Shown in pieces: positions 27,158 through 35,795 of a stretch of DNA of 64,000 nucleotides. The translations under genes and the position numbers were made by a program. The DNA is taken from the NCBI RefSeq assembly GCF_000703165.1, contig NZ_JNLQ01000002.1, positions 682,001 to 746,000 on the forward strand. The letters are read 5' to 3'. A model generated the notes under the pieces. It worked only from the letters and a program-made list of their open reading frames with translations, made no database searches and had not been told where the DNA came from. Each line of letters opens with the position of its first letter. Within the stretch, counting starts at the first letter, position 1. Source of the DNA: Butyrivibrio sp. AE3004. Lineage in GTDB: Bacteria > Bacillota > Clostridia > Lachnospirales > Lachnospiraceae.

Positions 27158-27721
27158 ATGAAGAGAAGATTATGGCAAAGAATATTATCATTGGCACTAT
27201 TATTTGCAATGGCTATTATACTGGTGAATCCGGTAACTGCACAGGCTAAGACAAAAAAACTAAAGCTTCCTTATGCCCTGTTTAATGTTCCGCAGGAATC
27301 TTATATTGAATCGAAAGCAGTAACTATAAATAAGGCAGGAAATTATAAGGTTGAATTAGCAAGAAGCGGAGGTAATTATAGCGGTTTTATAAAATTTGTT
27401 GTACCTAAAACCAAGAAATATACATTTACATTTAGTAATCTGAGAGCAAAAGGAAAGTCATCGTGTTTAGCTTCAGTGGATTTTAGCTATCCTACCGGGA
27501 CAGAAGATCAAATATCTCAACTTGATGGCAATTCAAAAGGAGGATATCACAATTCATATCCTTTCGCCTATAAAATACCGGGTAAAAAGGGTAGATACAA
27601 TGTAGCTAAGCGAGCAGTATATTATCAGTTAACAGAAGGCCAGGTTGTGTATATAAATATTATGAACAGCTACTATAGTACAAAAGGAAAGAAATTAACA
27701 TTTAATCTTCAGATTAAATAA
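27158..27721 (+). CDS. Secreted protein of unknown function
   Basis: A 187-residue protein with a clear signal peptide: basic start MKRRLWQR, a hydrophobic core, and a likely cleavage after TAQA near residue 30. The mature part is rich in Lys, Tyr, Ser and Gly and looks beta-stranded (NYKVELARSGGNYSGFIKFVV, KKYTFTFSNL), as in small beta-sandwich surface proteins. No family recognised. GGAGGG stands just ahead of the ATG, and a convergent terminator follows the gene. Confidence 0.7.
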   Translation: MKRRLWQRILSLALLFAMAIILVNPVTAQAKTKKLKLPYALFNVPQESYIESKAVTINKAGNYKVELARSGGNYSGFIKFVVPKTKKYTFTFSNLRAKGKSSCLASVDFSYPTGTEDQISQLDGNSKGGYHNSYPFAYKIPGKKGRYNVAKRAVYYQLTEGQVVYINIMNSYYSTKGKKLTFNLQIK

Positions 27722-27782
27722 TCAAAACGGACCGCTTATTTTGGAGAGAAAAGGTAAAAAGAAGGACAATGATCCTTAAAAA

Positions 27783-27828
27783 AATAAACAGGATTAACCG
27801 ACAAAAATGTTGGTCAATCCTGTTTATT
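27783..27828. terminator. Bidirectional terminator between convergent genes
   Basis: AATAAACAGGATTAACC (27783) pairs with GGTCAATCCTGTTTATT (ending 27828). A-rich sequence on the left and T-rich on the right allow termination in both directions. Confidence 0.85.
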
Positions 27829-27830
27829 CT

Positions 27831-28742
27831 TTATGCTGAAATAACGGAGTAGATCTGGCATCTTAACAGATATAAAAGAAGCAGGTGTATGGGGTAGAAC
27901 GCATAAAACCAGAAGCGCACCTGTCTTGGAAGCTTTCCGCGCTCGCCGTTATAGAAAAAGGCTATCAGGGTAAAGGCAGGAAGACTCCAGGCTTCTGAAG
28001 ACATGTTCATAAGAAACATGTATCCCGCAATGCATGCAAATATCCGGTTATTTCGGAAAACATAAAATATGGTGATAAGTATAACGCCCCAGAATCTGTA
28101 GTCAGTCTGAAGAAGCTGTGCCAAAAGTCCCCCTGCAATAACCGGAGCAAAGTAAAGGATAAGGTACAGGGGATTATCCGGTGATTTTCCGATAGGTGAG
28201 AGCGGATTGTCGACAAACAGGTTATCCTCAACGTATTTCATGGTCCATATTACAAGGAGCCCGATCAGGAGAGTGAAGTACACATTACATTTTTCCATTA
28301 CTGACTCTGAGTTCTGAATAAGAACCTGTGGGATGTCAGAGGAAAAAACATCTGTCTTAAGCCTGAAAGCAAGATCAAAGCAGGGCTCAGAAAAGATACC
28401 GAAGATACCGAGCTTTATGGCATATTTCGGAACGCTTCTGGTGTGGATTAGGCCTTCAACTATGAAAAAACAGTATATGGGGAAGGCCCACCTTCCTACG
28501 TGGCGAAACCACTCGTAAAAAGCTGAAGCTTTATCAAAATCCATTCCGGGCGGATAATAACCATAGCTAAAGAAATATCGCAGAATTCCTGCTCCGATGT
28601 GATCTATAAGCATCGTGAAAAGAGCAAAGAATTTCAGATTGTCTCCATTAAGGACCTGAAGGTTTAATATGAAATCAGGTATTTTTTTATTCTTATTTTC
28701 CATAAAAGATATTGTTACTTTCTGTATTTTTATGGAAATCAT
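27831..28742 (-). CDS. TraX-family membrane protein
   Basis: A 303-residue membrane protein with about eight hydrophobic segments. NLQVLNGDNLKFFALFTMLIDHIGAG and the VEGLIHTRSVPKYA region are typical of TraX proteins, acyltransferase-like membrane proteins first known from F-pilin acetylation and common as stand-alone genes in Clostridia, with unknown targets. ATG codons at 28742 and 28703 are both possible; AAAGGG precedes the first at five bases, so I kept it. Confidence 0.8.
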   Translation of the reverse strand: MISIKIQKVTISFMENKNKKIPDFILNLQVLNGDNLKFFALFTMLIDHIGAGILRYFFSYGYYPPGMDFDKASAFYEWFRHVGRWAFPIYCFFIVEGLIHTRSVPKYAIKLGIFGIFSEPCFDLAFRLKTDVFSSDIPQVLIQNSESVMEKCNVYFTLLIGLLVIWTMKYVEDNLFVDNPLSPIGKSPDNPLYLILYFAPVIAGGLLAQLLQTDYRFWGVILITIFYVFRNNRIFACIAGYMFLMNMSSEAWSLPAFTLIAFFYNGERGKLPRQVRFWFYAFYPIHLLLLYLLRCQIYSVISA

Positions 28743-28818
28743 TATAACCCTTTAATTGAGCGGATGTCATCCATATATGGTTAAACATTAAACCTGATTC
28801 ACCCTAAAATGATAACAA

Positions 28819-28832
28819 TGAAAACGGTACAA
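28819..28832 (+). promoter_or_regulatory. Candidate cre (CcpA-type) site ahead of the GH13 gene
   Basis: TGAAAACGGTACAA matches 12 of 14 positions of the consensus TGWAANCGNTNWCA and sits about 100 bases ahead of a sugar-hydrolase gene. Confidence 0.35.
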
Positions 28833-28927
28833 AAATAAATATTTTCCTTTTAATTATTGGGGATATGTGTGATAATGCAAACTGGTTAAACGCTTTATTT
28901 AATTTTGAAACAACTGGAGGTAAAAAC

Positions 28928-30490
28928 ATGCCGGCATGGTTATCTGATGCAGTATTTTATGAGATTTATCCACAATCCTTCAATGACACAAACGGTGACG
29001 GAATCGGAGATATTGAGGGAATAATTGAAAAGCTTGATTACGTAAAGGAACTTGGCTGCAATGCAATATGGCTGAATCCTGTTTTTGATTCTCCTTTTAA
29101 GGATGCGGGATATGATGTCCGTGACTATAAGAAGGTTGCTGAGAGATATGGGACCAATGAGGACCTTGTTAGACTTTTTGATGAGGCTCATAAAAAGGGA
29201 ATAAAGATACTTCTTGATCTTGTTCCGGGACATACTTCCGAGGAACATGAGTGGTTTAAAAAGAGCTGTGAACCCGAAAAGAATGAGTTTTCAGACAGAT
29301 ATATCTGGACAGACAGTGCTTTTTGCGGAATAGCGGGACATCCCTATATCGGTGGAGAAGCAGAGCGTGAGGGCTGCTATATGCTGAACTTTTTCAAATG
29401 CCAGCCGGCTCTTAATTACGGAGTACTTAATAAGACAGAGAAATGGCAGCTTACACCGGATCATCCCTCATGTATAGCTACAAGGGAAGCGCTTAAGGAC
29501 ATAATGCGTTTCTGGCTCGATAAGGGGTGTGACGGTTTCAGGGTAGATATGGCAGATTCTCTTGTAAAAGAGGATGATGACGTAAAGAGTGCCACAGGTG
29601 CAGTGTGGACAAATATAAGGGAGATGATGGATAAGGATTATCCGGATGCCGCACTTGTTTCTGAGTGGTGCAATCCGCAGTGTGCTTTAAAATACGGATT
29701 TCATGCGGATTTCTATCTTGACCATCACGGAAACGGCTACAATGTGCTTGTCAGGGACTGTGAAACCGAGGGAGGAGATCACAGCTACTTCAAAAAGGAT
29801 GGAGGAGACGGTCCGCAGCGATTTCTTGCGGATTATCTGCCAAGATATGAGGGTTCGAAGGAATACGGCTATATAAGCTTTATAACCTGCAATCATGATA
29901 CGCCGAGAGTTACCAAAGCTCTGGACATTCCGGAAATAAAGCTTGCATATGCATTTTTCTTTACGATGCCCGGTGTGCCTTTTCTTTACTACGGTGATGA
30001 GATCGGCATGAAATATCTTTCCGATGTAAGAACAAAGGAGGGCGGGTTCCAAAGAACAGGTTCACGTTCGCCCATGCAGTGGGATAAAAATGAAAAGAAT
30101 TTCGGATTTTCCGATGCTGCACCTGATATGCTTTACATTCCCGAGGATTCCTCCGAGGATGCTCCAAGCGTAAGTGAGGCAGAGAAGGATCCGGACTCTA
30201 TTATTCACACGGTAAGAGGGCTTATCAGTCTTCGCCATGAGAGGAAGGACCTTCAGGCAGATGCCGGTTTTGAAGTTGTATATGTGGCAGAAGGTGAAAG
30301 GATTCTTGTATACAGACGAGGAAATCTTCTTCTTGCGGTAAATCCCGGAAGTGATAAAGCAGTTGTAAAAAAGGATGCATTTAAAAATGCCCCGGAGATT
30401 TTGGGAAATCTTATTTATAAAATAGGAACTGCTGATTGCTTAGAGGATGAAATTGTCCTTGGACCTCAGTCCTTTGGTGTTTGGGAATAA
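28928..30490 (+). CDS. Alpha-amylase family (GH13) glucosidase
   Basis: A 520-residue cytoplasmic GH13 enzyme with no signal peptide. The conserved regions are DLVPGHTS, GFRVDMAD with the nucleophile Asp207, LVSEWCNP with acid/base Glu246, and TCNHDTPR with Asp324. The N-terminus YEIYPQSFNDTNGDGIGDIEG is that of oligo-1,6-glucosidase/alpha-glucosidase/trehalose-synthase type enzymes, as is RSPMQWD (here RSPMQWDKNEKNFGF). It would split short alpha-glucans or related disaccharides inside the cell. I chose the ATG at 28928 for its GGAGG site; the frame is open 21 codons further up. Confidence 0.9.
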   Translation: MPAWLSDAVFYEIYPQSFNDTNGDGIGDIEGIIEKLDYVKELGCNAIWLNPVFDSPFKDAGYDVRDYKKVAERYGTNEDLVRLFDEAHKKGIKILLDLVPGHTSEEHEWFKKSCEPEKNEFSDRYIWTDSAFCGIAGHPYIGGEAEREGCYMLNFFKCQPALNYGVLNKTEKWQLTPDHPSCIATREALKDIMRFWLDKGCDGFRVDMADSLVKEDDDVKSATGAVWTNIREMMDKDYPDAALVSEWCNPQCALKYGFHADFYLDHHGNGYNVLVRDCETEGGDHSYFKKDGGDGPQRFLADYLPRYEGSKEYGYISFITCNHDTPRVTKALDIPEIKLAYAFFFTMPGVPFLYYGDEIGMKYLSDVRTKEGGFQRTGSRSPMQWDKNEKNFGFSDAAPDMLYIPEDSSEDAPSVSEAEKDPDSIIHTVRGLISLRHERKDLQADAGFEVVYVAEGERILVYRRGNLLLAVNPGSDKAVVKKDAFKNAPEILGNLIYKIGTADCLEDEIVLGPQSFGVWE

Positions 30491-30522
30491 AAAAAGAATA
30501 TATTGCTTTCTGATATTAAAAA

Positions 30523-30552
30523 GCGCCCGTTGCAGCAAATGCAGCCGGGCGC
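30523..30552 (-). terminator. Hairpin between the GH13 gene and the small membrane gene
   Basis: GCGCCCG and CGGGCGC form the stem. On the minus strand it is followed by CTTTTTAA, so it mainly terminates the minus-strand gene; on the plus strand the T-run is weak. Confidence 0.75.
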
Positions 30553-30573
30553 CGATTTATTGCGGATAAACAT

Positions 30574-30801
30574 TTAATCAAATCTTGCAATGGACAGGAA
30601 AAGCGCAACAAGAATAAGCAGTACAAGTATTACGAAGATAATTTCTATTATCTTTCCAAATAGACTGAACTGCTTGAAATCGCCGCTAAAAAACAGGAAC
30701 CTGACAAGGACGAGTAAAAAGATCAGTTCCGATATTATAATTATGGCATCAAATATTATTGACATCAGGGCTATGGAAGCCATTACAGGAACGGTTATCA
30801 T
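30574..30801 (-). CDS. Small two-segment membrane protein
   Basis: A 75-residue, almost wholly hydrophobic protein (two or three membrane segments separated by FFSGDFKQFSLFGK). I accept it as a gene because an AAAGGA ribosome site stands eight bases ahead of its ATG and a hairpin with a T-run on the same strand lies just after its stop. No family was recognised. Confidence 0.6.
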   Translation of the reverse strand: MITVPVMASIALMSIIFDAIIIISELIFLLVLVRFLFFSGDFKQFSLFGKIIEIIFVILVLLILVALFLSIARFD

Positions 30802-30988
30802 GCAAAAATCCTTTTTTTCTTTATGCTTATATTTTTATTTTGCAAAAAACAATAAACCATCTGTTTCACAAGTTCTTTGTGAGCATTTCTTCTCATAATT
30901 ATTCTAACACCAAAGCATAGTAAAAAAGAATGTGTAAATCCCATTTTTAAGCCATTTTTAATACCTGCTTAATAGAATTATCATTGTT

Positions 30989-31019
30989 ATTATGATACGA
31001 TTAATTCGTATTATCATAA
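30989..31019. promoter_or_regulatory. Inverted-repeat operator-like site ahead of the hybrid kinase
   Basis: TTATGATA and TATCATAA, with a nested ATACGA...TCGTAT, form a palindrome of about 31 bases, 53 bases ahead of the kinase ATG. It has no T-run and looks like a protein-binding site. Confidence 0.45.
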
Positions 31020-31071
31020 AGGTATTGTGGTGAATTATTGTAATTGTGTTGCAAATATTTGGAGAAGCGAC

Positions 31072-33975
31072 ATGAAAAAGAGAAAACTCACGCTCACAAT
31101 GCAGCTTGTCATAGTAGTTTCTGCTATCTTGCTTATCGGCAACGTGCTGATGGGCTTAATTTTGATGAATCAATCCCGAAGTTCAATTAAAACAATAATA
31201 AATGCCAGGATGCTGGATATAGCAAATACTGCTGCAGCTATGCTTGATGGGGATATTATGGAGAATATTTCTCCAGAGGATGAGGGGACTGAAGAATATG
31301 AATCCCAGATGAATAATCTTAAAGCTTTTCAGGATGCCATAGAACTCAAGTATATCTATTGCATTAATGATGAGGGAAATAAGCATTTTACTTTTTCCAT
31401 AGATCCCACGGTTCTTGATCCGGCACCCTTTGGCGCTGATGTCGTTTATACGGATGCACTATATAAAGCAAGTCTCGGTACACCTGCCGTTGACGAGCAG
31501 CCATATGAAGATGAATGGGGATCTTTTTACAGTGCCTACAGCCCGGTATTTAATTCGAAAGGGGAGGTTGCAACTATTGTTGCGGTGGACTTTTCAACGG
31601 AATGGTATGAGGCTCAGATAAAGAAGTTTATAAGGACAATTCTCATAAATCTGTTTTTTACAATAGGTCTTGGAATAATAGTGGTTTCAGTAGTAATGAG
31701 CGGAGTCAGGAATCATTTCCGTGAGATAAATGAAGAAGTTATAGAGCTTACAAAGGATATAGATGATATAACAAGGGAGCTTGAATCCAACGCCAACACC
31801 GATAGCAGCCTGATTAAAAGAAAAAAGAAAGCAGATGTTTCGGTACAGAAAAAATCTTTCCTGGCTACGGAGGATGCAATAGACGATATTCAGGAAATAG
31901 GAGAAAAGGTTCATTCTGTCCATGAGATTTTGCGGGAGTATCTGGATCATTCACAAAGGCGTGCCAACAGTATGATCACTGCGCTTGCAGCTGATTACAG
32001 AAGCGTATATTACGTTAATCTTGACAGGGATACCGGTGTCTGCTACAGGGCACATTCAAAGCTTGAAGATGGACTTGCTGAGGGAGAAAAATTCATATTC
32101 AGCGAAACATTTTCCAGTTATGCCCATGAATATGTTGAGGGAAAATACAGAGAGGGATTTCTTGAGTTTATTAATCCTGATTCAATAAGGAAGAGACTTG
32201 AAACAGAAGCACTTATTGCTTACAGATATCTGGTTTCCAGAGATGACAAGGAATCCTATGAGATGCTTAGGATTGCGGGGGTAAGAAGGGCAGAGGACAG
32301 AGATGACCATATAGTACATTCGATTGGTGTGGGCTTTACTGATGTTGACAATGAGATGAGACAATCACTTGAACAGAGTCAGGCGCTCAGCGATGCGCTG
32401 ACTGTTGCGGAGGAAGCAAGTAAGGCCAAAACTGTTTTCCTTTCAAACATGAGTCATGAGATCAGAACACCCATGAATGCAATTATAGGACTGGACAGGA
32501 TTGCCCTAAGTGATACGGGGATTTCGGACAGAACAAGAGAATATCTTGAGCAGATCGGAAGCTCTGCCGGACATCTTTTAAAGATAATCAATGACATACT
32601 TGATATGTCCAGAATTGAGTCCGGAAGGATGGTAATTAAAAATGAGGAGTTTTCATTTACAAAGCTTATTGAGCAAGTAAATACAATTATTGGCAGTCAG
32701 TGCAGTGATAAGGGGCTCTACTATAATTGTGAGATAAAGGGTGATATTGATAATTATTATATCGGCGATGACATGAAGCTAAAGCAGGTACTTATCAACA
32801 TTTTGGGAAATTCCGTAAAGTTCACCGGGCAGGGCGGAAATGTTATGCTAAAGGTTGAGCGAACCGCACGCTTTGACGGGAAGTCCACGCTTACTTTTAC
32901 TATGCAGGATGATGGTGTGGGCATGGATAAAGAATTTATTCCCAAGATTTTTGATGCCTTCAGTCAGGAGGATTCTTCAAGTACTAATAAGTATGGCAGC
33001 ACCGGTCTCGGAATGGCTATAACCAAGAGTATCGTTGAGATGATGAACGGAAGAATCGAGGTGTCCAGTGAAAAGGGCAAAGGGACCAAATTTATGGTCT
33101 CCGTTACTCTGATGGATTCCGAAAGGAAGGATAATGATGATGAAATAGATGATATCAATCCTCACGAGACGACAGTTCTTATCATTGACGATGACCCAAT
33201 AGCCTGTGAGCATGCAAAGGTTGAACTTGAAAAGATTGGTATAGTTGCGGAAAGTGCCGCATCCGGAGCCGAAGCTGTGGAGATGGTCAAACTCCATCAT
33301 GCAAGGAGAGAACCGTACAGCCTTATACTTGTTGATCTGAAAATGCCCGAGATGGATGGCATAGAAACAACGCGCAGGATGCGTGAAATAATCGGTGATG
33401 ACTCAGCTATAATCATTCTGACTTCGCAGCAGTGGGATGATGTGCTTGATGAGGCAATAAATGCAGGAGTTGACAGTTTTGTGTCAAAACCTCTTAATAC
33501 GTCCTTTGTTTTGGAACAGTTTAAGGAAGCACTTATACAGAAGAACATCAGAAACTCGGCAAAAACAAGCAAGGCAGTACTTGAAGGAAGGCGGGTACTT
33601 CTGGCAGAAGATATCAAGGTAAATGCCAAGATTATGATGAAGGTGCTTAGTATGAGGAGTATTGAAGCGGATCATGCGGAAAACGGAAAAATAGCCGTTG
33701 AGCTTTTTGAATCGCATCCTGAGTGGTACTATGATGCAATTCTCATGGATATGCGAATGCCGGAAATGGACGGACTTGAGGCTACCAAGGCTATCAGAGC
33801 TCTGGATAGGAAAGATGCGAAGAAAATTCCGATTATTGCGCTGACAGCAAATGCCTTTGATGAAGATGTTCAGAGGAGCCTTCAGGCAGGGCTTAATGCG
33901 CATTTAAGTAAGCCTGTTGAACCTGATATCGTATATGAGACACTTAAGAGTCTTATCAGAGATGATGACAGATAG
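31072..33975 (+). CDS. Membrane hybrid sensor histidine kinase with two receiver domains
   Basis: A 967-residue protein. Membrane segment one is about residues 8-30, an extracytoplasmic sensor of about 155 residues follows (YGIN, SFYSAYSPVFNSKGEVATIVAVD recalls a Cache-type sensor), and membrane segment two is about 189-213. The cytoplasmic part has a helical region, a PAS-like segment, then HisKA with the phosphorylated His462 in SHEIRTPMN, HATPase_c (N-box near 578, GVGMD, STGLGMAI), REC1 (Asp706-708, phospho-Asp755 in LILVDLKMPEMDG, Lys in SKPL) and REC2 (Asp847, phospho-Asp893 in LMDMRMPEMDG). I chose ATG 31072 because GGAGAAG stands just ahead; the frame is open to a GTG at 31027. The signal sensed is unknown. 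Confidence 0.93.
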   Translation: MKKRKLTLTMQLVIVVSAILLIGNVLMGLILMNQSRSSIKTIINARMLDIANTAAAMLDGDIMENISPEDEGTEEYESQMNNLKAFQDAIELKYIYCINDEGNKHFTFSIDPTVLDPAPFGADVVYTDALYKASLGTPAVDEQPYEDEWGSFYSAYSPVFNSKGEVATIVAVDFSTEWYEAQIKKFIRTILINLFFTIGLGIIVVSVVMSGVRNHFREINEEVIELTKDIDDITRELESNANTDSSLIKRKKKADVSVQKKSFLATEDAIDDIQEIGEKVHSVHEILREYLDHSQRRANSMITALAADYRSVYYVNLDRDTGVCYRAHSKLEDGLAEGEKFIFSETFSSYAHEYVEGKYREGFLEFINPDSIRKRLETEALIAYRYLVSRDDKESYEMLRIAGVRRAEDRDDHIVHSIGVGFTDVDNEMRQSLEQSQALSDALTVAEEASKAKTVFLSNMSHEIRTPMNAIIGLDRIALSDTGISDRTREYLEQIGSSAGHLLKIINDILDMSRIESGRMVIKNEEFSFTKLIEQVNTIIGSQCSDKGLYYNCEIKGDIDNYYIGDDMKLKQVLINILGNSVKFTGQGGNVMLKVERTARFDGKSTLTFTMQDDGVGMDKEFIPKIFDAFSQEDSSSTNKYGSTGLGMAITKSIVEMMNGRIEVSSEKGKGTKFMVSVTLMDSERKDNDDEIDDINPHETTVLIIDDDPIACEHAKVELEKIGIVAESAASGAEAVEMVKLHHARREPYSLILVDLKMPEMDGIETTRRMREIIGDDSAIIILTSQQWDDVLDEAINAGVDSFVSKPLNTSFVLEQFKEALIQKNIRNSAKTSKAVLEGRRVLLAEDIKVNAKIMMKVLSMRSIEADHAENGKIAVELFESHPEWYYDAILMDMRMPEMDGLEATKAIRALDRKDAKKIPIIALTANAFDEDVQRSLQAGLNAHLSKPVEPDIVYETLKSLIRDDDR

Positions 33976-34001
33976 TAAGGATGTTTTGAAAAGTTAAACT
34001 G

Positions 34002-34028
34002 TTGAATGCAGATAGAATATGGTATAAT
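34002..34028 (+). promoter_or_regulatory. Probable promoter of the SNF transporter gene
   Basis: TTGAAT at 34002-34007 and TATAAT at 34023-34028 are 15 bases apart, with the extended TGG ahead of the -10. It stands just before a hairpin. Confidence 0.45.
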
Positions 34029-34029
34029 C

Positions 34030-34060
34030 AAAGTTCCGGCCATGCTGCCGGAACTTTTTA
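34030..34060 (+). terminator. Hairpin with T-run between the hybrid kinase and the SNF gene
   Basis: An 11-base perfect stem, AAAGTTCCGGC with GCCGGAACTTT, around CATGCT, followed by TTA. It would end the kinase transcript. Confidence 0.8.
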
Positions 34061-34082
34061 TGTATATTAAGGGGAATTAGTT

Positions 34083-35453
34083 ATGGGTGAACGTGAATCA
34101 TTGGGCAGCAGAATGGGATTTATTCTGCTATCTGCAGGCTGTGCTATCGGAATTGGAAATGTGTGGAGATTTCCGTATATGGTTGGAGAATACGGAGGCG
34201 GACTTTTTGTAATCGCTTATATTATTTTCCTGCTGGTTCTGGGAGTTCCGATACTTACGATGGAATATGCTATAGGAAGATCGAGTAGACTAAGTATTTA
34301 TCTTGCATATAAAAAGCTTGAGCCAAAAGGGACCAAATGGCATATAACCGGTATTTTTGCAATTATAGGCAATTACCTTCTGCTTATGTTTTATTCGGTT
34401 GTTTCCGGATGGATTTTGAGGTATTTTGTTTTTTCACTTCTGGGATACTTTGAAGGACAGTCGCCGGAGGCAATAGATACTCTTTATAGGGAAATGATGA
34501 CAAGTCCGTCGACGCTTATCATTTTTATGGTTATTACCATGCTGATAACCGTGGTTGTCGCATCCATGGGACTTCAGGACGGTGTTGAAAAAATTACGAA
34601 GATCATGATGGTCATGCTGATAGTTATCATGATGTTTTTGGGAATAAGGTCACTTACTCTTCCGGGTGCACATGAAGGCGTAAAATTTTATCTCATGCCA
34701 AATGTGGAAAATGTAAAAAAAGCAGGTCTCGGGAATGTGCTTTACGGTGCACTGAATCAGAGCTTTTTTACACTAAGCCTCGGAATAGGCGGAATGGAGA
34801 TATTCGGAAGCTATATAAAAAAAGACAGGAGTCTGGTCGGAGAAGCACTTATAGTTGCAGGGCTTGATACATTTGTTGCGATAGTAGCGGGACTTATAAC
34901 AATACCTGCCTGCTTTGCCTACGGTGTTTCACCGGACAGCGGACCGAGCCTTATTTTCCTTACTCTTCCAAACGTGTTTGCGTCCATGAGGGGTGGCAGA
35001 ATTATAGGAAGCCTGTTCTTCCTTTTTATGTATTTTGCGGCACTTTCGACAATGATCGGTGTGTTTGAAAATGATGTCAGCTTTTTGATCGATCTTTTTG
35101 CTGTTAAGAGAAAGCATGCGGCTATGATAGCGGGAATAGTGATAACACTTGGCTCTGTACCCTGTGCGCTTGGTTTTAACGTACTCAGCTTTATTCAGCC
35201 GTTAAAAGCTGGCAATACCATAATGGATCTTGAGGATTTTATTGTAAGCAACCTTCTTTTGCCTATAGGATCTTTAATCTGCTGTCTCTTTTGTGTGACA
35301 AAGTACGGATGGGGATTTGACAATTACCTTGAGGAAGTTAATGGCGGGATGGGACTAAAACTAAGTAGAAAGCTGCGATTATACTTTAAAACAGTGCTTC
35401 CCGCAGTTTTGCTGTTCTTGTCTGTTTATGGCCTGATCAGCTATTTTAAATGA
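34083..35453 (+). CDS. Sodium-dependent transporter of the SNF (NSS) family
   Basis: A 456-residue membrane protein with 11-12 segments. The first is GCAIGIGNVWRFPYMVGEYGGG, the unwound sodium- and substrate-binding helix of the family, and the sixth (LNQSFFTLSLGIGGMEIFGSY) supplies the other site. Bacterial members such as LeuT and TnaT carry amino acids or other small amines with sodium. The specific solute cannot be told. An AAGGGG site stands ahead of the start. Confidence 0.93.
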   Translation: MGERESLGSRMGFILLSAGCAIGIGNVWRFPYMVGEYGGGLFVIAYIIFLLVLGVPILTMEYAIGRSSRLSIYLAYKKLEPKGTKWHITGIFAIIGNYLLLMFYSVVSGWILRYFVFSLLGYFEGQSPEAIDTLYREMMTSPSTLIIFMVITMLITVVVASMGLQDGVEKITKIMMVMLIVIMMFLGIRSLTLPGAHEGVKFYLMPNVENVKKAGLGNVLYGALNQSFFTLSLGIGGMEIFGSYIKKDRSLVGEALIVAGLDTFVAIVAGLITIPACFAYGVSPDSGPSLIFLTLPNVFASMRGGRIIGSLFFLFMYFAALSTMIGVFENDVSFLIDLFAVKRKHAAMIAGIVITLGSVPCALGFNVLSFIQPLKAGNTIMDLEDFIVSNLLLPIGSLICCLFCVTKYGWGFDNYLEEVNGGMGLKLSRKLRLYFKTVLPAVLLFLSVYGLISYFK

Positions 35454-35515
35454 TTTTTGTCACAGTTAAAGATATGTGGCAACAACAAATAAATATATTT
35501 GGTAAAAAAGACATA

Positions 35516-35544
35516 TTGAAATTATGTCGCATTTAGGTTAAAGT
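35516..35544 (+). promoter_or_regulatory. Probable promoter of the ZTP-riboswitch purine genes
   Basis: TTGAAA at 35516-35521 and TAAAGT at 35539-35544 are 17 bases apart, just ahead of the ZTP aptamer. Confidence 0.5.
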
Positions 35545-35552
35545 AATTTTGC

Positions 35553-35664
35553 TGTACGACTGGCGGATAAGTGGGTAACCACGAGGGAGTATGGCTGAAC
35601 TACTCTGCTATGATGATTATTTTATTCGGAGTAATGAATTGAATTGTCGACCGCCTGGGCAGCC
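35553..35664 (+). promoter_or_regulatory. ZTP (pfl) riboswitch
   Basis: CGACTGGCGGATAA, GTGGGTAACCAC, GAGGGAGTATGG and, after a variable loop, ACCGCCTGGGCAG are the conserved parts of the ZTP-sensing pfl motif. ZTP/ZMP (AICAR nucleotides) build up when 10-formyltetrahydrofolate is short. The genes downstream use exactly that cofactor on AICAR. Confidence 0.93.
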
Positions 35665-35698
35665 GTTTTTGAGAATGGTATGCTCAGGCGGTTTTTTT
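35651..35698 (+). terminator. Terminator that competes with the ZTP aptamer
   Basis: CCGCCTGgGCA pairs with TGCtCAGGCGG, followed by seven T. The left arm is the conserved CCGCCTGGGC of the aptamer, so ligand binding would prevent the hairpin: an ON switch. Confidence 0.9.
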
Positions 35699-35795
35699 AT
35701 CTTATTTGGATAAATACAAGCGATGCGGACTCACAAAGTAAAGCCCATGGCGGCAATTAGTGAAACCTTAAGCTGTAAAGACGAAAGGAGAAATC

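Noticed and set aside
30590..30898. 102-residue plus-strand frame opposite the small membrane gene
   Set aside because: No ribosome site, low-complexity Lys/Ile/Ser composition, and the minus strand has better signals.
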